Shown: positions 42,806-52,832, numbered from the stretch's first letter. The stretch is 64,000 nucleotides of DNA from an uncultured Bacteroidales bacterium (GCA_902800715.1 CADCFN010000002.1:124001-188000), one strand, 5' to 3'. Numbers and translations: made by a program. Notes: generated from the sequence alone by a model not told the origin.

Positions 42806-43888
42806 TCAACGGAGCATTAGCGTTCTATACAGATTAAGGTATTTTCGTGCCATTACCGAGATGTCATACTGGCTGGCTTTCTCTTGGCATTTTATGGCAA
42901 TTTCCTTATATTCATCAGGGTTTTCACATAGCCATTGTATCTTTTCGGCTAGGTCTTTGTCGTCACCATGCTTGAATAAAACGCCGCTGCCGCCAACCAT
43001 TTCTCTCAATCCATCTACATCACTGGCAACGAACGGCCTTCCTGAAGACATCCCCTCAATGCTTGATAACGATAGGCCCTCCCAATGTGATGACAAAACG
43101 ACAACATCACTTTGTTCAAGAATATCGGGGACATCTTGCCGGACACCCAAAAACATTACTCGTTGACAGAGTCCTAACTCTTGAGTGTAGGCTTTCAGTT
43201 CATTCCCTCTCTCTCCTCCCCCAACAAGTCGCAAACTGTAGTTCTCTGGTAAATGTGTCATGGCCTTGAGCATAGTTTCATGGTCTTTCTCTATGCGCAG
43301 ACCAGCAACCATTGTTATGACAAATTGACTCTGTCCCGAAATATCTTTAATCGGCTTCATAAATCGACCAACATCAACCCCGTTGCTGATGGTGTAGATA
43401 TTATTTCTTGTTCCAATATATTCTTCTAGGTTCTGCCGTGCTTTGTCGGCTATGCATACGATAGCGTCATAACGGTTATACATCCACTTATCAAAAGGAC
43501 GGAACCACCATTTGTCCCGGCGACGGTTATTTGAACTATGTTCAGTTGTGGCCAATGCTTCCCGTCTATTCTTTATTAACTTCCTTGATAATGGGACATA
43601 GAATTGACATGCTGTGTTATGAGTGTGAATAATATCATAATCATGTTTTTTTAGAAAATGTCTTATTCTTAATAAATTACGAATATTATACACGTCATTA
43701 GTGTTTGATAAAGCAGTTACCTTAATGCCATTACCTTCAAACTGTTTCTTGAATGGAGTATCCACACCATTAATCAGTAGCAACTCAACTATGTTATTGC
43801 CATTATCACCCAATAAAGGTAGCAGATCAACCAAAAGGCGTTCGGCTCCACCAATATATAGGGATGTAATAACATGTAATATCTTCAT
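42806..43888 (-). CDS. GT4 family glycosyltransferase, paired copy 1
   Basis: A 360-residue GT-B enzyme beginning MKILHVITSLYIGGAERLLVDLLPLL, with a central TTEHSSNNRRRDKWWFRPFDKWMY and the C-terminal donor-site segment SSHWEGLSLSSIEGMSSGRPFVASDVDGLREMV. It is strongly similar over its full length to the next gene upstream (43932), so the two arose by tandem duplication. They probably add two successive or alternative sugars. No membrane anchor is present. Confidence 0.9.
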   Translation of the reverse strand: MKILHVITSLYIGGAERLLVDLLPLLGDNGNNIVELLLINGVDTPFKKQFEGNGIKVTALSNTNDVYNIRNLLRIRHFLKKHDYDIIHTHNTACQFYVPLSRKLIKNRREALATTEHSSNNRRRDKWWFRPFDKWMYNRYDAIVCIADKARQNLEEYIGTRNNIYTISNGVDVGRFMKPIKDISGQSQFVITMVAGLRIEKDHETMLKAMTHLPENYSLRLVGGGERGNELKAYTQELGLCQRVMFLGVRQDVPDILEQSDVVVLSSHWEGLSLSSIEGMSSGRPFVASDVDGLREMVGGSGVLFKHGDDKDLAEKIQWLCENPDEYKEIAIKCQEKASQYDISVMARKYLNLYRTLMLR

Positions 43889-43931
43889 TATAGGGCTTCA
43901 ATTATGATTTGGTACTTGATAATATGAAAGA

Positions 43932-45029
43932 TTAGTGCAAATTGGAGCACTTAAGTGAGTTATATAGTTTGTCATAAGCATTGGCCATGACACTTATGTC
44001 ATACTCTTGTGCTCTTTCTTGGCAACGCATAGCAACCGTCTGATACAAATCAGGGTCAGTACACAGGTGTTGAATTGCCCCAGCCAAAGCATGTTCATCA
44101 CCCTCTGGAAAAAGAATACCAGCATCAGACACGATTTCTCTTAAGCCGTCAACATCACTCGCAACAAATGGGCGGCCTGATGCCATACCTTCTATGCTTG
44201 ACAATGATAGCCCCTCCCAATGGGAAGATAAGACGACAATATCACTATTTTTCAAGATGTTAGAGATATCTGAACGATGACCTAAAAAAGAGACACGCTC
44301 GTTCAATCCCATTTCAGTACACAGGGATTTTATCTGTTCTTCTTTCTCGCCTCCACCCACAAACTGTAAATGATAATTCGATTGTAAACACAGCATTGAC
44401 CTCAACATCGTTTTATGATCTTTCTGTTCTCGAAAAGCTGCAACCATCGTAATTATGATTGCTTCATTATTGGAAATATGGTGAATTGGATGTAAGAATT
44501 TTTTAACATCAACACCATTATAGATTGTAAGTATACCTTTTTTTCTTCCAAGGTATTCCTCTAAATTATTCTGTGTTTGGTCAGCAATACAAATAATAGC
44601 ATTATATTGCTTATACATCCATTTGTCTAATGGCCTAAACCACTGAATATCACGTCTTCTGTTGGTGGAATTGTGTTCAGTTGTTACCAAAGCTGTATTA
44701 TTACATGTCAATACTCGTGATAATGGGACGAAGAACTGAGAGGCAGTATTATGAGTATGGATTATATCATATTGTCTTATATACTTTCTAAGCTTTAAGA
44801 TATTCAATGGGTTATATACATTGGAGCGATTATTAACATCTACTCCTCTAGACAACTCTATGATTTTTATACCTTTCTGCTTTAATTCTTTTTTGAATGG
44901 GGTTTCAACGCCATCCAGCAATAACAGATCGACATCATTTCCTTTTTCTTGTAATAAAGGCAATAAGTCCACCATGAGGCGTTCTGCGCCTCCAATATCA
45001 AGCATCGTTATGATATGAAGGATTCTCAT
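43932..45029 (-). CDS. GT4 family glycosyltransferase, paired copy 2
   Basis: A 365-residue paralogue of the gene just downstream. Shared blocks include MRILHIITMLDIGGAERLMVDLLPLL, TEHNSTNRRRD, RPLDKWMYKQYNAIICIAD, SHWEGLSLSSIEGMASGRPFVASDVDGLREIV. It differs mainly in the acceptor-facing N-terminal half and is more AT-rich than its copy. The 43-nt gap between the copies is empty. Confidence 0.9.
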   Translation of the reverse strand: MRILHIITMLDIGGAERLMVDLLPLLQEKGNDVDLLLLDGVETPFKKELKQKGIKIIELSRGVDVNNRSNVYNPLNILKLRKYIRQYDIIHTHNTASQFFVPLSRVLTCNNTALVTTEHNSTNRRRDIQWFRPLDKWMYKQYNAIICIADQTQNNLEEYLGRKKGILTIYNGVDVKKFLHPIHHISNNEAIIITMVAAFREQKDHKTMLRSMLCLQSNYHLQFVGGGEKEEQIKSLCTEMGLNERVSFLGHRSDISNILKNSDIVVLSSHWEGLSLSSIEGMASGRPFVASDVDGLREIVSDAGILFPEGDEHALAGAIQHLCTDPDLYQTVAMRCQERAQEYDISVMANAYDKLYNSLKCSNLH

Positions 45030-45059
45030 AAATAATCCAAGTTAGCTATACTCGCTTCA

Positions 45060-46196
45060 TTAATAGTGTTCAGAAGTATTGATAAGTCTTTGGACAAACT
45101 CTATAACATCATTTGTATAGTTAAATATGGAATTTAGGCATTTTTTAGCTTTATATTTCCACGAACTCTTATATTCAAGCATTAATCTATTAGCATAATT
45201 GAACATGCCTTCATAATCATGTTTCAGAATCAATTTTACTCCCTGAGATTGATCGTTACTCTTGGTGAAATAAACTATCATGGCAGGAACAAGTTCTCTT
45301 GACTTCAACTCGTCTTTGAAATATTCAATGACCCCATTCTTGTCAGTCTGCCTATACTCCAATAGTTGCTGTGCATGATAATAAAAACATGCAACATACT
45401 CCTTAAATAAGTATTCCTCCGCTCCTTTACACTTATATTCATTAAGTAATTTAAAACGAATATCTGATAATACCATCACTTCAGGGAAAAAACGGTTGAA
45501 TCCATTAACCGTGCCACCATATCTATAATAATAGGATATATCATTCGTTCTATACATTGCACGAATAAACGGGAATAATTTCACATTAAAATATTCATCG
45601 CCCGCCATACATTGTAACTTATTGGAAAACAATTCAGTTTTCTGATATGCAAGATCAACAATGCTTTTTCGGTATAAACGGCTCCAAATATTAACTGGGA
45701 AAACACTATTACTATAAAATCCGATGTAATACTTTTCAAATAGCTCTGGTTGTCTAATGACTTTATTATATGGAAATGAATAATAATTATTTACTTGCTT
45801 TTTTATGAACCCCAGTTTTTTCACAACAGAGCCTAAGACTAAATCCACGTCTTTATCCAACATGTGTGATAGTAAGTTCTTTATAGCATTTGGCGGTAGT
45901 AGGTCATCATTATCCACAAAAGCAATAAACTCCCCTGACGATTTGAGATAGCCGTCTCGACGAGCAAATGCTGTTCCTTCATTATGCTTATCTATAACTA
46001 TAATCCTATTATCTCTTTGTGCGTACTTTTTGGCAATTGAAGGACTATTATCTGATGAGCCATCATTGACAACTATAATCTCAATGTTTTTATAAGACTG
46101 GTTGCAAATTGAACGAAGACAAACTTCAAAATAACGTTCCTGATTATACAATGGGACAACGATACTTACTTTAGGCAATACTTCCATATCATTCAT
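45060..46196 (-). CDS. GT2 glycosyltransferase, tandem array copy 1
   Basis: A 378-residue member of a five-gene array. It shares VPLYNQERYFEVCLRSICNQSY, VVNDGSSDNSPSIAK and GEFIAFVDNDD; note DNDD (95-98) instead of the DSDD in the other copies. The shared C-terminal block SMYRT/YYYRYGG is MYRTNDISYYYRYGG here. It is the most divergent and most AT-rich copy (one 60-base line of it has only 16 G+C). Family role: adds a sugar to the lipid-linked glycan. Confidence 0.9.
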   Translation of the reverse strand: MNDMEVLPKVSIVVPLYNQERYFEVCLRSICNQSYKNIEIIVVNDGSSDNSPSIAKKYAQRDNRIIVIDKHNEGTAFARRDGYLKSSGEFIAFVDNDDLLPPNAIKNLLSHMLDKDVDLVLGSVVKKLGFIKKQVNNYYSFPYNKVIRQPELFEKYYIGFYSNSVFPVNIWSRLYRKSIVDLAYQKTELFSNKLQCMAGDEYFNVKLFPFIRAMYRTNDISYYYRYGGTVNGFNRFFPEVMVLSDIRFKLLNEYKCKGAEEYLFKEYVACFYYHAQQLLEYRQTDKNGVIEYFKDELKSRELVPAMIVYFTKSNDQSQGVKLILKHDYEGMFNYANRLMLEYKSSWKYKAKKCLNSIFNYTNDVIEFVQRLINTSEHY

Positions 46197-46209
46197 CAGT
46201 TATGTGATT

Positions 46210-47301
46210 TTAAAAGCCAATAAAGTAACTAATTCTAAGAAACAATACTTTACATCTATGTTTTAAAGAATTACATCGTTTCAGCATCAAAGAATTTGCA
46301 TAATCATACATCTGTTCATAATCAGAGTTTATCATCAAATGAATGCCAATATTCTTTGTTCCATTCTTCAGAAAGAACTCTTTCATCCTAGGGAATAATT
46401 GTCTTATTTGCAGTTCTTTCTTGAAGAAAGAAATAACACCGCTCTTATCAGTTTTTTTGTACTCCAACAATTGTTGTGCGTGATAATACACACAGTTTGC
46501 ATATTCTTCAAACAATGATTCGTAACCCTCCTCAAGTTTATAATAATCCAATAATTTTAATCGTTCATCTGATAAGAAAAAGAGTGATGGGTAGCTTGGA
46601 CTAAAGTGATCGGATGATAGCCCCCCATAACGATAGAAATAAACACTCTCATCTGTTCTATACATAGAACGAACATATGGGAATAATTTCATAAAGGTAT
46701 AGTGATCTTCACCAACGAACGAAATTTCTTTGCAACATAACTTTGTGTGTCTCATGGCGTTATCGATTGCACTTTTGCGATAGAGGTTTCCATGTAACAT
46801 TATAGAGAAGAAACCTTTTCCAAAAAAGTTCAAGTAATACTTGTCAAATAATTCGGGGTTAGTAATCACCGTATGAAATGGAAATGATTCACTATTATCA
46901 GAATTATTTCTTTTGATGAGCCCTATGATCTGAGTCCTTGAACCTAACACGACATCTACATTCTTGGAAATCATGTGACCAATAAGGATTTCAATAGAAT
47001 TCTTAGGAATGTAATCATCACTATCAACTGGAGTAACGAACTCACCGGTAGCATGACGGAAACCATCACGACGAGCTGCAACCAAACCTTCATTTTTTTT
47101 ATTTACCACCTTGATACGAGTGTCTCTTGACGCCCATTTAGCAAGTATCTCAGGGCTCTTGTCAGTTGAGCCGTCGTTGACAACGATGATTTCGAGGTTC
47201 TTATAGGTTTGGTTGCAAACCGAACGGATACATTTCTCGAAATAACGCTCCTGATTATATAATGGTATCAGTATACTAACCAATGGTTGATTATTATTCA
47301 T
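46210..47301 (-). CDS. GT2 glycosyltransferase, tandem array copy 2
   Basis: A 363-residue copy; start MNNNQPLVSI, as the longer frame upstream would overlap the neighbouring gene and lacks homology. Metal motif DSDD (93-96), FVGEDHYTF acid pair and SMYRTDESVYFYRYGG are present. TPVDSDDYIPK replaces AFVDSDD, and the C-terminus ends in a short hydrophobic tail (FLRISYFIGF). Gap to copy 1 is 13 nt. Confidence 0.9.
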   Translation of the reverse strand: MNNNQPLVSILIPLYNQERYFEKCIRSVCNQTYKNLEIIVVNDGSTDKSPEILAKWASRDTRIKVVNKKNEGLVAARRDGFRHATGEFVTPVDSDDYIPKNSIEILIGHMISKNVDVVLGSRTQIIGLIKRNNSDNSESFPFHTVITNPELFDKYYLNFFGKGFFSIMLHGNLYRKSAIDNAMRHTKLCCKEISFVGEDHYTFMKLFPYVRSMYRTDESVYFYRYGGLSSDHFSPSYPSLFFLSDERLKLLDYYKLEEGYESLFEEYANCVYYHAQQLLEYKKTDKSGVISFFKKELQIRQLFPRMKEFFLKNGTKNIGIHLMINSDYEQMYDYANSLMLKRCNSLKHRCKVLFLRISYFIGF

Positions 47302-47315
47302 CTTGATTATAATTA

Positions 47316-48410
47316 TTATGATAAATGTTCTAAAGTCCACAATACTGCAGCCTTGACATTGCATTGCCATGTGCTGTGTAGTTGCCGTACTCGTTTGCAG
47401 GCTTCGTTATACATTCCCTCGTAGTCGCGCTCTTGCATGAGCAGGGCTGCATGATCAGATGTCCCACCATCAGCCATGAATGCCATTAAACGTGGAATGA
47501 TTTTGCGTTCATCAAGTTCTTGTTTGAAGTATGCGATAACACCGTTCTTGTTTGCCTGTTTGAAGTCTATCAACTGTTGAGCACGAAAGTAGAACATATT
47601 CACATACTCGCCAAAAAGCGGAGCATATCCATTTTCATATTTTAACTCATCAAGCAGTTGCAGGCGGTCATCTGCCAATTTCAGCAGTTCGGGATAATGG
47701 GGATTGAAGTGGTCAACGGCACCGCCATATCGGTAATAATACACTAAATCATCAGTGCGGTACATTGATTTCAGATAAGGGAAGATTCTCATGTTAAAAT
47801 TCAAATCTTCTCCCATGAAACGGATGTTGTTAGGAAATAGTTCAGTGTGCTGAAGTGCTCTATCGATTGCAGTCTTCCTGAACAGACGTCCCCACATCGA
47901 GACTAGAAAGCATCCTTGCCCAAAGAAGCCAACGAAGTATTTATCGTACAATTCTGGCTGATTGACAACTTCTCCTGTTGGAAAGCAACCATATGATTTG
48001 CTGTTACCCCAGGTGAAAATGCCCAATTTTCGGGTTACCGAACCAATAACCAAATCAACATTTTTCTCTGTAATGTTGCGGACTAGATCCTCAATAGCTC
48101 TTTTAGGCATAGCATCGTCACTATCAACAAAGGCGATAAACTCGCCTGTTGCATTTCGATAACCATCTCGTCTTGCCTTTACCAGTCCTTCGTTGGGCTT
48201 GTTCACAACCTTAATACGGCTGTCCCGTTTTGCCCATTTTTCGAGTAACACCCCGCTCTTGTCGGTTGAACCGTCGTTAACCACCACAATCTCCAGATTG
48301 CGATATGACTGGTTACAGATTGAACGGAGGCATGTTCCTAGATAACGCTCCTGGTTATACAAGGGAACGAGCACACTCACTAATGGCTGGTTGTTATCAC
48401 CCGTTATCAT
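47316..48410 (-). CDS. GT2 glycosyltransferase, tandem array copy 3
   Basis: A 364-residue copy. DSDD at 96-99, RFMGEDLNFNMRIFPYLKSMYRTDD and YYYRYGGAVDHFNPHYPEL are conserved with copies 4 and 5. Its ATG overlaps the stop of copy 4 by one base (TAATG), so the two are coupled. The C-terminal 80 residues diverge most from the other copies and probably select the acceptor. Confidence 0.9.
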   Translation of the reverse strand: MITGDNNQPLVSVLVPLYNQERYLGTCLRSICNQSYRNLEIVVVNDGSTDKSGVLLEKWAKRDSRIKVVNKPNEGLVKARRDGYRNATGEFIAFVDSDDAMPKRAIEDLVRNITEKNVDLVIGSVTRKLGIFTWGNSKSYGCFPTGEVVNQPELYDKYFVGFFGQGCFLVSMWGRLFRKTAIDRALQHTELFPNNIRFMGEDLNFNMRIFPYLKSMYRTDDLVYYYRYGGAVDHFNPHYPELLKLADDRLQLLDELKYENGYAPLFGEYVNMFYFRAQQLIDFKQANKNGVIAYFKQELDERKIIPRLMAFMADGGTSDHAALLMQERDYEGMYNEACKRVRQLHSTWQCNVKAAVLWTLEHLS

Positions 48411-49492
48411 TAGGCAAAATGATTCAGCATTGACAGGAAAAGCCGCTTAGTCTTATATTTCAGCGAACTACGCCTGTTTTGAATGGCATTGTAGGCATAT
48501 TGGTACATGCCTTCATAATCACGGGCAACCAACAGTTGCACTGATTGATTAGCTGATTTGTTTTGACTGAAATACTCCGTCAATCTTGGCATTAATTCCC
48601 TGGTCGATAATTCATTCTCAAGAAAAGGAATGACAACGTCCTTACCGGCCTGTTTAAACGAAATCAGTTTCCGGATATAATGGTAAACTATGTTTACATA
48701 CTCACCAAAAAGCGGTCCGTAGCCATCTTTATAGTTATACTGGTCAAGAAGCGCCAGCCGCTTATCGCATAGTGAAAACAGAGATGTGTAATTGGGATTG
48801 AATGATTCGACAGCACCTCCATAACGGTAATAGTAAACCATCTCATCGGTACGGTACATCGATTTGATGTACGGAAACAGTTTCATGTTAAAATAGTGGT
48901 CCTCTCCCATGAAACGGATATCTGCCGGGAACAATTCGGTTTCTTGGTATGCTTGATCGATAACGCTTTTACGATATAGACGCCCCCACATATTGATGTG
49001 AAAACTGGCTTTACCGAAAAAAGAGATATAGTGCTTGTCAAATAATTCAGGCTGATTCACAACTTGGTGAAGAGGAAATGTTCCTGTGAAAGCCCCCCAT
49101 TCCAATATGCCCAGTTTCCTTTTAGCTGTGCCTAAAACGACATCCACACTGTGCTCGACAATGTGCTTGTGCATTGTCTCAAGTGCGTGCCGAGGCAATA
49201 AGTCATCACTATCAACAAAAGCGATATACTCACCAGTAGCATTCAGATAGCCATCCCGACGAGCCATTGTTACGCCCTCATTAGGCTTATCGATTACCTT
49301 GATTCGATGGTCTTTTTCAGCCCATTTTTCTGCGATTGCCAGGCTGTCATCAGTAGAACCGTCATTAACAACAATAATATCAAGGTTGTTATAAGTCTGG
49401 TTGGTGATTGAACGCAAACAAGCATCAAGATACCGCTCTTGGTTATACAGCGGAACAATCACGCTAATTGTTTGTGAACGATTATCACCCAT
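48410..49492 (-). CDS. GT2 glycosyltransferase, tandem array copy 4
   Basis: A 360-residue copy with VIVPLYNQERYLDACLRSI, DSDD (94-97), RFMGEDHYFNMKLFPYIKSMYRTDE and YYYRYGGAVESFNP. Close to copies 3 and 5 throughout. The C-terminus (KTKRLFLSMLNHFA) matches the basic-hydrophobic tail found in all five copies, likely peripheral membrane contact. Confidence 0.9.
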   Translation of the reverse strand: MGDNRSQTISVIVPLYNQERYLDACLRSITNQTYNNLDIIVVNDGSTDDSLAIAEKWAEKDHRIKVIDKPNEGVTMARRDGYLNATGEYIAFVDSDDLLPRHALETMHKHIVEHSVDVVLGTAKRKLGILEWGAFTGTFPLHQVVNQPELFDKHYISFFGKASFHINMWGRLYRKSVIDQAYQETELFPADIRFMGEDHYFNMKLFPYIKSMYRTDEMVYYYRYGGAVESFNPNYTSLFSLCDKRLALLDQYNYKDGYGPLFGEYVNIVYHYIRKLISFKQAGKDVVIPFLENELSTRELMPRLTEYFSQNKSANQSVQLLVARDYEGMYQYAYNAIQNRRSSLKYKTKRLFLSMLNHFA

Positions 49493-49545
49493 CAGGAAAT
49501 ACTGTTGCTTGAATGATAGCTAAAAATGGCGTTCGGAATCCTGCC

Positions 49546-50631
49546 TTATGCTTTCATCAACTTGAACAAAAGACGTTTCACTTTATAGCGAAGCGTTTTG
49601 CGTCCAGCGGTAATCAATCCGACGGCATAGTCGTACATGCCTTCATAATCATGATTAATCATGAGCTGAACTTCAGTTTTTTTCGAGCCGTTTTGGGTAT
49701 AGTATTCAATCAGTCGTGGAACCAATGCATTGGTTTCCATTTCATTTTTGAAGTATTCCATAATCCCCTGCCTGTCAGCTTTGTTATAGGCAATGAGTTG
49801 TTTGGCTTGCTGGAAAAATATAGCCACATACTCAGCGAACAGATATTGGTATCCTTCAGAGTAATTGTATTTGTCAAGCAATCCTAGTCGCTTTGTGGAG
49901 AAATTCAATAGTTCAGGGAAGAATCGGTTGTAATTGTCAGCAGCGCCTCCGTATCTATAGTAATAAACTGCTTCATCAGTCATGTACATAGAATTCAAAT
50001 ACGGGAAAATCATCACATTGAAATGCTCATCTTCTCCCATGAAACGAATTTCGGAAGAAAAAAGTTCAGTTTCCTGAAGTGCCCTATCAATAATGCTTTT
50101 CTTAAACAATCGGCCCCACATCGAAACCGTGAAACAACTCTTGCCGAAAAAACCAATATAGTACTTGTCAAATAACTCGGGTTGGGTGACAACTTGATTA
50201 ATGGGAAAAATGCCATGATTGCGAATTTTTTTCTTCAAAAAACCAAGCTTGCGAACAATACCTCCCAATACTAAATCCACATTTTTGTCAAGCATGTGGT
50301 GAACAAGAATCTCTATTGCCCTAGGTGATAACATATCGTCACTATCCACAAAGGCGATATAATCACCTGTAGCTTCTCGATATCCGTCACGACGGGCATA
50401 AGTGAGACCTTCATTTTGCTTGTCAACAACTTTGATGCGTGAATCTCTCGACGCCCACTCCTTTGCCATTAAAGGGCTGCGGTCGGTTGAGCCGTCATTG
50501 ACGATGACAATTTCCAGATTACTGTATGTTTGGTTACAGATAGAACTCAAGCATGCATCAATATAACGCTCTTGGTTATATAGTGGAACCAAAATGCTAA
50601 CCTTGGGATTATTTATTTGATTATTGTTCAT
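49546..50631 (-). CDS. GT2 glycosyltransferase, tandem array copy 5
   Basis: A 361-residue copy, first of the array in transcription order. ILVPLYNQERYIDACLSSI, DSDD (96-99), RFMGEDEHFNVMIFPYLNSMY and YYYRYGGAADNYNRFFPEL are intact. The tail RYKVKRLLFKLMKA is basic-hydrophobic. Gap to copy 4 is 53 nt. Sugar specificity cannot be read from sequence. Confidence 0.9.
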   Translation of the reverse strand: MNNNQINNPKVSILVPLYNQERYIDACLSSICNQTYSNLEIVIVNDGSTDRSPLMAKEWASRDSRIKVVDKQNEGLTYARRDGYREATGDYIAFVDSDDMLSPRAIEILVHHMLDKNVDLVLGGIVRKLGFLKKKIRNHGIFPINQVVTQPELFDKYYIGFFGKSCFTVSMWGRLFKKSIIDRALQETELFSSEIRFMGEDEHFNVMIFPYLNSMYMTDEAVYYYRYGGAADNYNRFFPELLNFSTKRLGLLDKYNYSEGYQYLFAEYVAIFFQQAKQLIAYNKADRQGIMEYFKNEMETNALVPRLIEYYTQNGSKKTEVQLMINHDYEGMYDYAVGLITAGRKTLRYKVKRLLFKLMKA

Positions 50632-50673
50632 TGCAATAGTACAGATTCAATAAAGGTCAATCTAAGCCAGTTA

Positions 50674-51723
50674 TTATGATGAAGGCACTTTTGTCCTGTG
50701 GATAGAAAGTCTTAGTGTAATGAAATCGACAATGCTTTTCAGTAACCATGATGCCAAAAAAGTCAATGTGATGGCCCAAATCACGACGAAATTCACATTG
50801 TTGAAAATCGTAATAGCCGGTTGATAAAACCATGCAACGGCTTTAGTGAAAAATAATGCATGCATGAACCACATGTAAACACTCACTTCACCCATTTTAA
50901 TCATGAGAGTCTTTATTGGCTGCCACTTGATAAGACTGAAGATGACAACTATGCCACCAATGACAAGTGGAGCATAGAAAAAATCGAGTTGGAAGCCCAT
51001 GATTGCCCATCGACGTCTTCTGATGATGAAAACGACTACTATTAAGACCAGTGAGAGAACTATCGACCAAAAACGAGGCATGCGTCCCACATTGATTCTC
51101 TCATAATACCCTTCATGTGCAAATAGATAACCTAAAAACATGATTGGAGTCATCATTAAGCTGTTGAAAAGCGCGAGCAAAAGCTTATTCTCGATAGCTC
51201 CAGGGATTGAGTGAACAGCTACGCATACAAGGTAACAGCCAACTATGGATATACCGGTATTAATCAGTGGCTTGCGGTCAATGAACCTAGATACAAATGG
51301 CATCACAATCATGGCAAAGATGAAGAAATACACAAACCAACTATACCAATTGAAGTGGGAAGAGATGCCAAACAACTCATATACAAATAAGATTAATCCC
51401 CTTTCTCGTATTTCTTGAAAACAAAGTGGAAATGTGAATACGAACAGAATAACCCAAAACGGAATCAATAACTTCTTAATGTGTTGTAAACTGTAGCGCC
51501 AATCTTTGTTTTTGGAAAAGGCGTAGCCGTAACCCACCATAAAGGAGAAGATTCCAATGCATATCTTGAAAACACCATTCCAGTGAGAGATGGGAGCATA
51601 ATCATAATTCAATGTCACGAGATATTCCCTGCCATAGCAATGCAATATCATCATGAATAGGATGGCGCAACCTTTTACGATGCTTGACATGTTTTTGTCA
51701 AAGCGAACAAACATATCGTTCAT
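50674..51723 (-). CDS. Acyltransferase-3 membrane protein, copy 1
   Basis: A 349-residue integral membrane protein with about ten helices. The N-terminus FDKNMSSIVKGCAILFMMILHCYGREY holds the His of the acyltransferase-3 active site region, and GYGYAFSKNKDWRYS and WFMHALFF are family-typical. These enzymes transfer acetyl or other acyl groups to sugars of surface glycans. It is paralogous to the next gene upstream. Alternative acyl donors cannot be judged. Confidence 0.86.
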   Translation of the reverse strand: MNDMFVRFDKNMSSIVKGCAILFMMILHCYGREYLVTLNYDYAPISHWNGVFKICIGIFSFMVGYGYAFSKNKDWRYSLQHIKKLLIPFWVILFVFTFPLCFQEIRERGLILFVYELFGISSHFNWYSWFVYFFIFAMIVMPFVSRFIDRKPLINTGISIVGCYLVCVAVHSIPGAIENKLLLALFNSLMMTPIMFLGYLFAHEGYYERINVGRMPRFWSIVLSLVLIVVVFIIRRRRWAIMGFQLDFFYAPLVIGGIVVIFSLIKWQPIKTLMIKMGEVSVYMWFMHALFFTKAVAWFYQPAITIFNNVNFVVIWAITLTFLASWLLKSIVDFITLRLSIHRTKVPSS

Positions 51724-51800
51724 TTCGTACTACAGAGTAGATTAATTTATAGAAATGATAGATACAAGAAACAACTGAATCAGGAACAGCAAAATTTTGA

Positions 51801-52832
51801 TTATAATTTACTGATTTTCATGAATCTATCCATAATTGGCTTTAGTATCCACGCCCCAAAGAAGACAACAATTGTCGTCCATATTGCTACTAAATTCACA
51901 TCATTGAATATAGTTACTATCGGTTGATAGAACCACCTTACTGATGGCGTGTGGAACAATGAGTGCAAGAACCACATGTACATGCTTGCCCACCCCAGCT
52001 TTATCATGACCGTTCTGAATGGTTTAACTTCAAATTTGCTGAAAAATACTGCAATTGCTCCAACCGCAAGAGGAGCATAAATGAAGTCAAATAAGAATCC
52101 GAAACGAACCCTTAGTATGCTTTCCAAATAAATGGAAATGAGCAGTATAAAAACAGTTGCAATAATAACAACAAATGAGGGTAATCGATCAACACGAATT
52201 CGTTCGTAATAGCGTTCACGGGCAAAGAGATAACCTAATACGGTAACGGGTGTGAGAAGAAAGCAATTAATCAATACACACTTTATTCTATTATCAGGCA
52301 AATATGCTATGAGTGGATGAGTTATAACCTGTATAGCATAAATGGAACAGACAACTATAATCGTGTTAACCAATGGTCGTTTATCAATTAAACGAGAAAT
52401 TAATGGCATAATACACATGGCAAACACAAAATAATAGACAAACCAGTTATAATAATAAAAGTGGACATCGAATCCAATGATTGTATAAATCATAGTTTTC
52501 AACCCAGAAGCGAAATACTCCTTATAAGATACAGGGAGCATGAATAATAGAAAGATAACCCAATAAGGAATTACCACTCTGCGAATATGTTGGCTGCTAT
52601 ATTGAAAATCCTTGGTCTTGGAAAAGGCGTAACCGTATCCAATCATAAAGGCGAAAATTCCTACACATAAAATAAAACCATCATGAGCAAACAAAAAAGC
52701 ATGATCATAATTCAATGGAACATCATATTTGTAATCATTATAGCAATGCAACTTCAACATAAAGAGAATTGCAAACCCCTTGACAATGCTTGTCATCGAT
52801 TTATCAAATTTCACATACTTTGGCGAATTCAT
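51801..52832 (-). CDS. Acyltransferase-3 membrane protein, copy 2
   Basis: A 343-residue paralogue of the preceding copy: VKFDKSMTSIVKGFAILFMLKLHCYND, FMIGYGYAFSKTKDFQYSSQHIRRVVIPYWVI and WFLHSLFHTPSVRWFYQPIVTIFNDVN all recur. The internal helices differ more than the ends. AT-rich. The 77-nt gap to copy 1 and the 88-nt gap upstream hold no recognised feature. Confidence 0.86.
   Translation of the reverse strand: MNSPKYVKFDKSMTSIVKGFAILFMLKLHCYNDYKYDVPLNYDHAFLFAHDGFILCVGIFAFMIGYGYAFSKTKDFQYSSQHIRRVVIPYWVIFLLFMLPVSYKEYFASGLKTMIYTIIGFDVHFYYYNWFVYYFVFAMCIMPLISRLIDKRPLVNTIIVVCSIYAIQVITHPLIAYLPDNRIKCVLINCFLLTPVTVLGYLFARERYYERIRVDRLPSFVVIIATVFILLISIYLESILRVRFGFLFDFIYAPLAVGAIAVFFSKFEVKPFRTVMIKLGWASMYMWFLHSLFHTPSVRWFYQPIVTIFNDVNLVAIWTTIVVFFGAWILKPIMDRFMKISKL

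Larger units (their letters stand above)
45060..50631 (-). repeat. Tandem array of five paralogous GT2 genes
   Basis: Five consecutive genes of about 360 codons share the N-terminal NQERY block, the SDD region and the RFMGED/YRYGG region. Gaps are 13, 14, -1 and 53 nt. The first 100 and the middle 60 residues are conserved, the C-terminal quarter is not. Confidence 0.9.
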
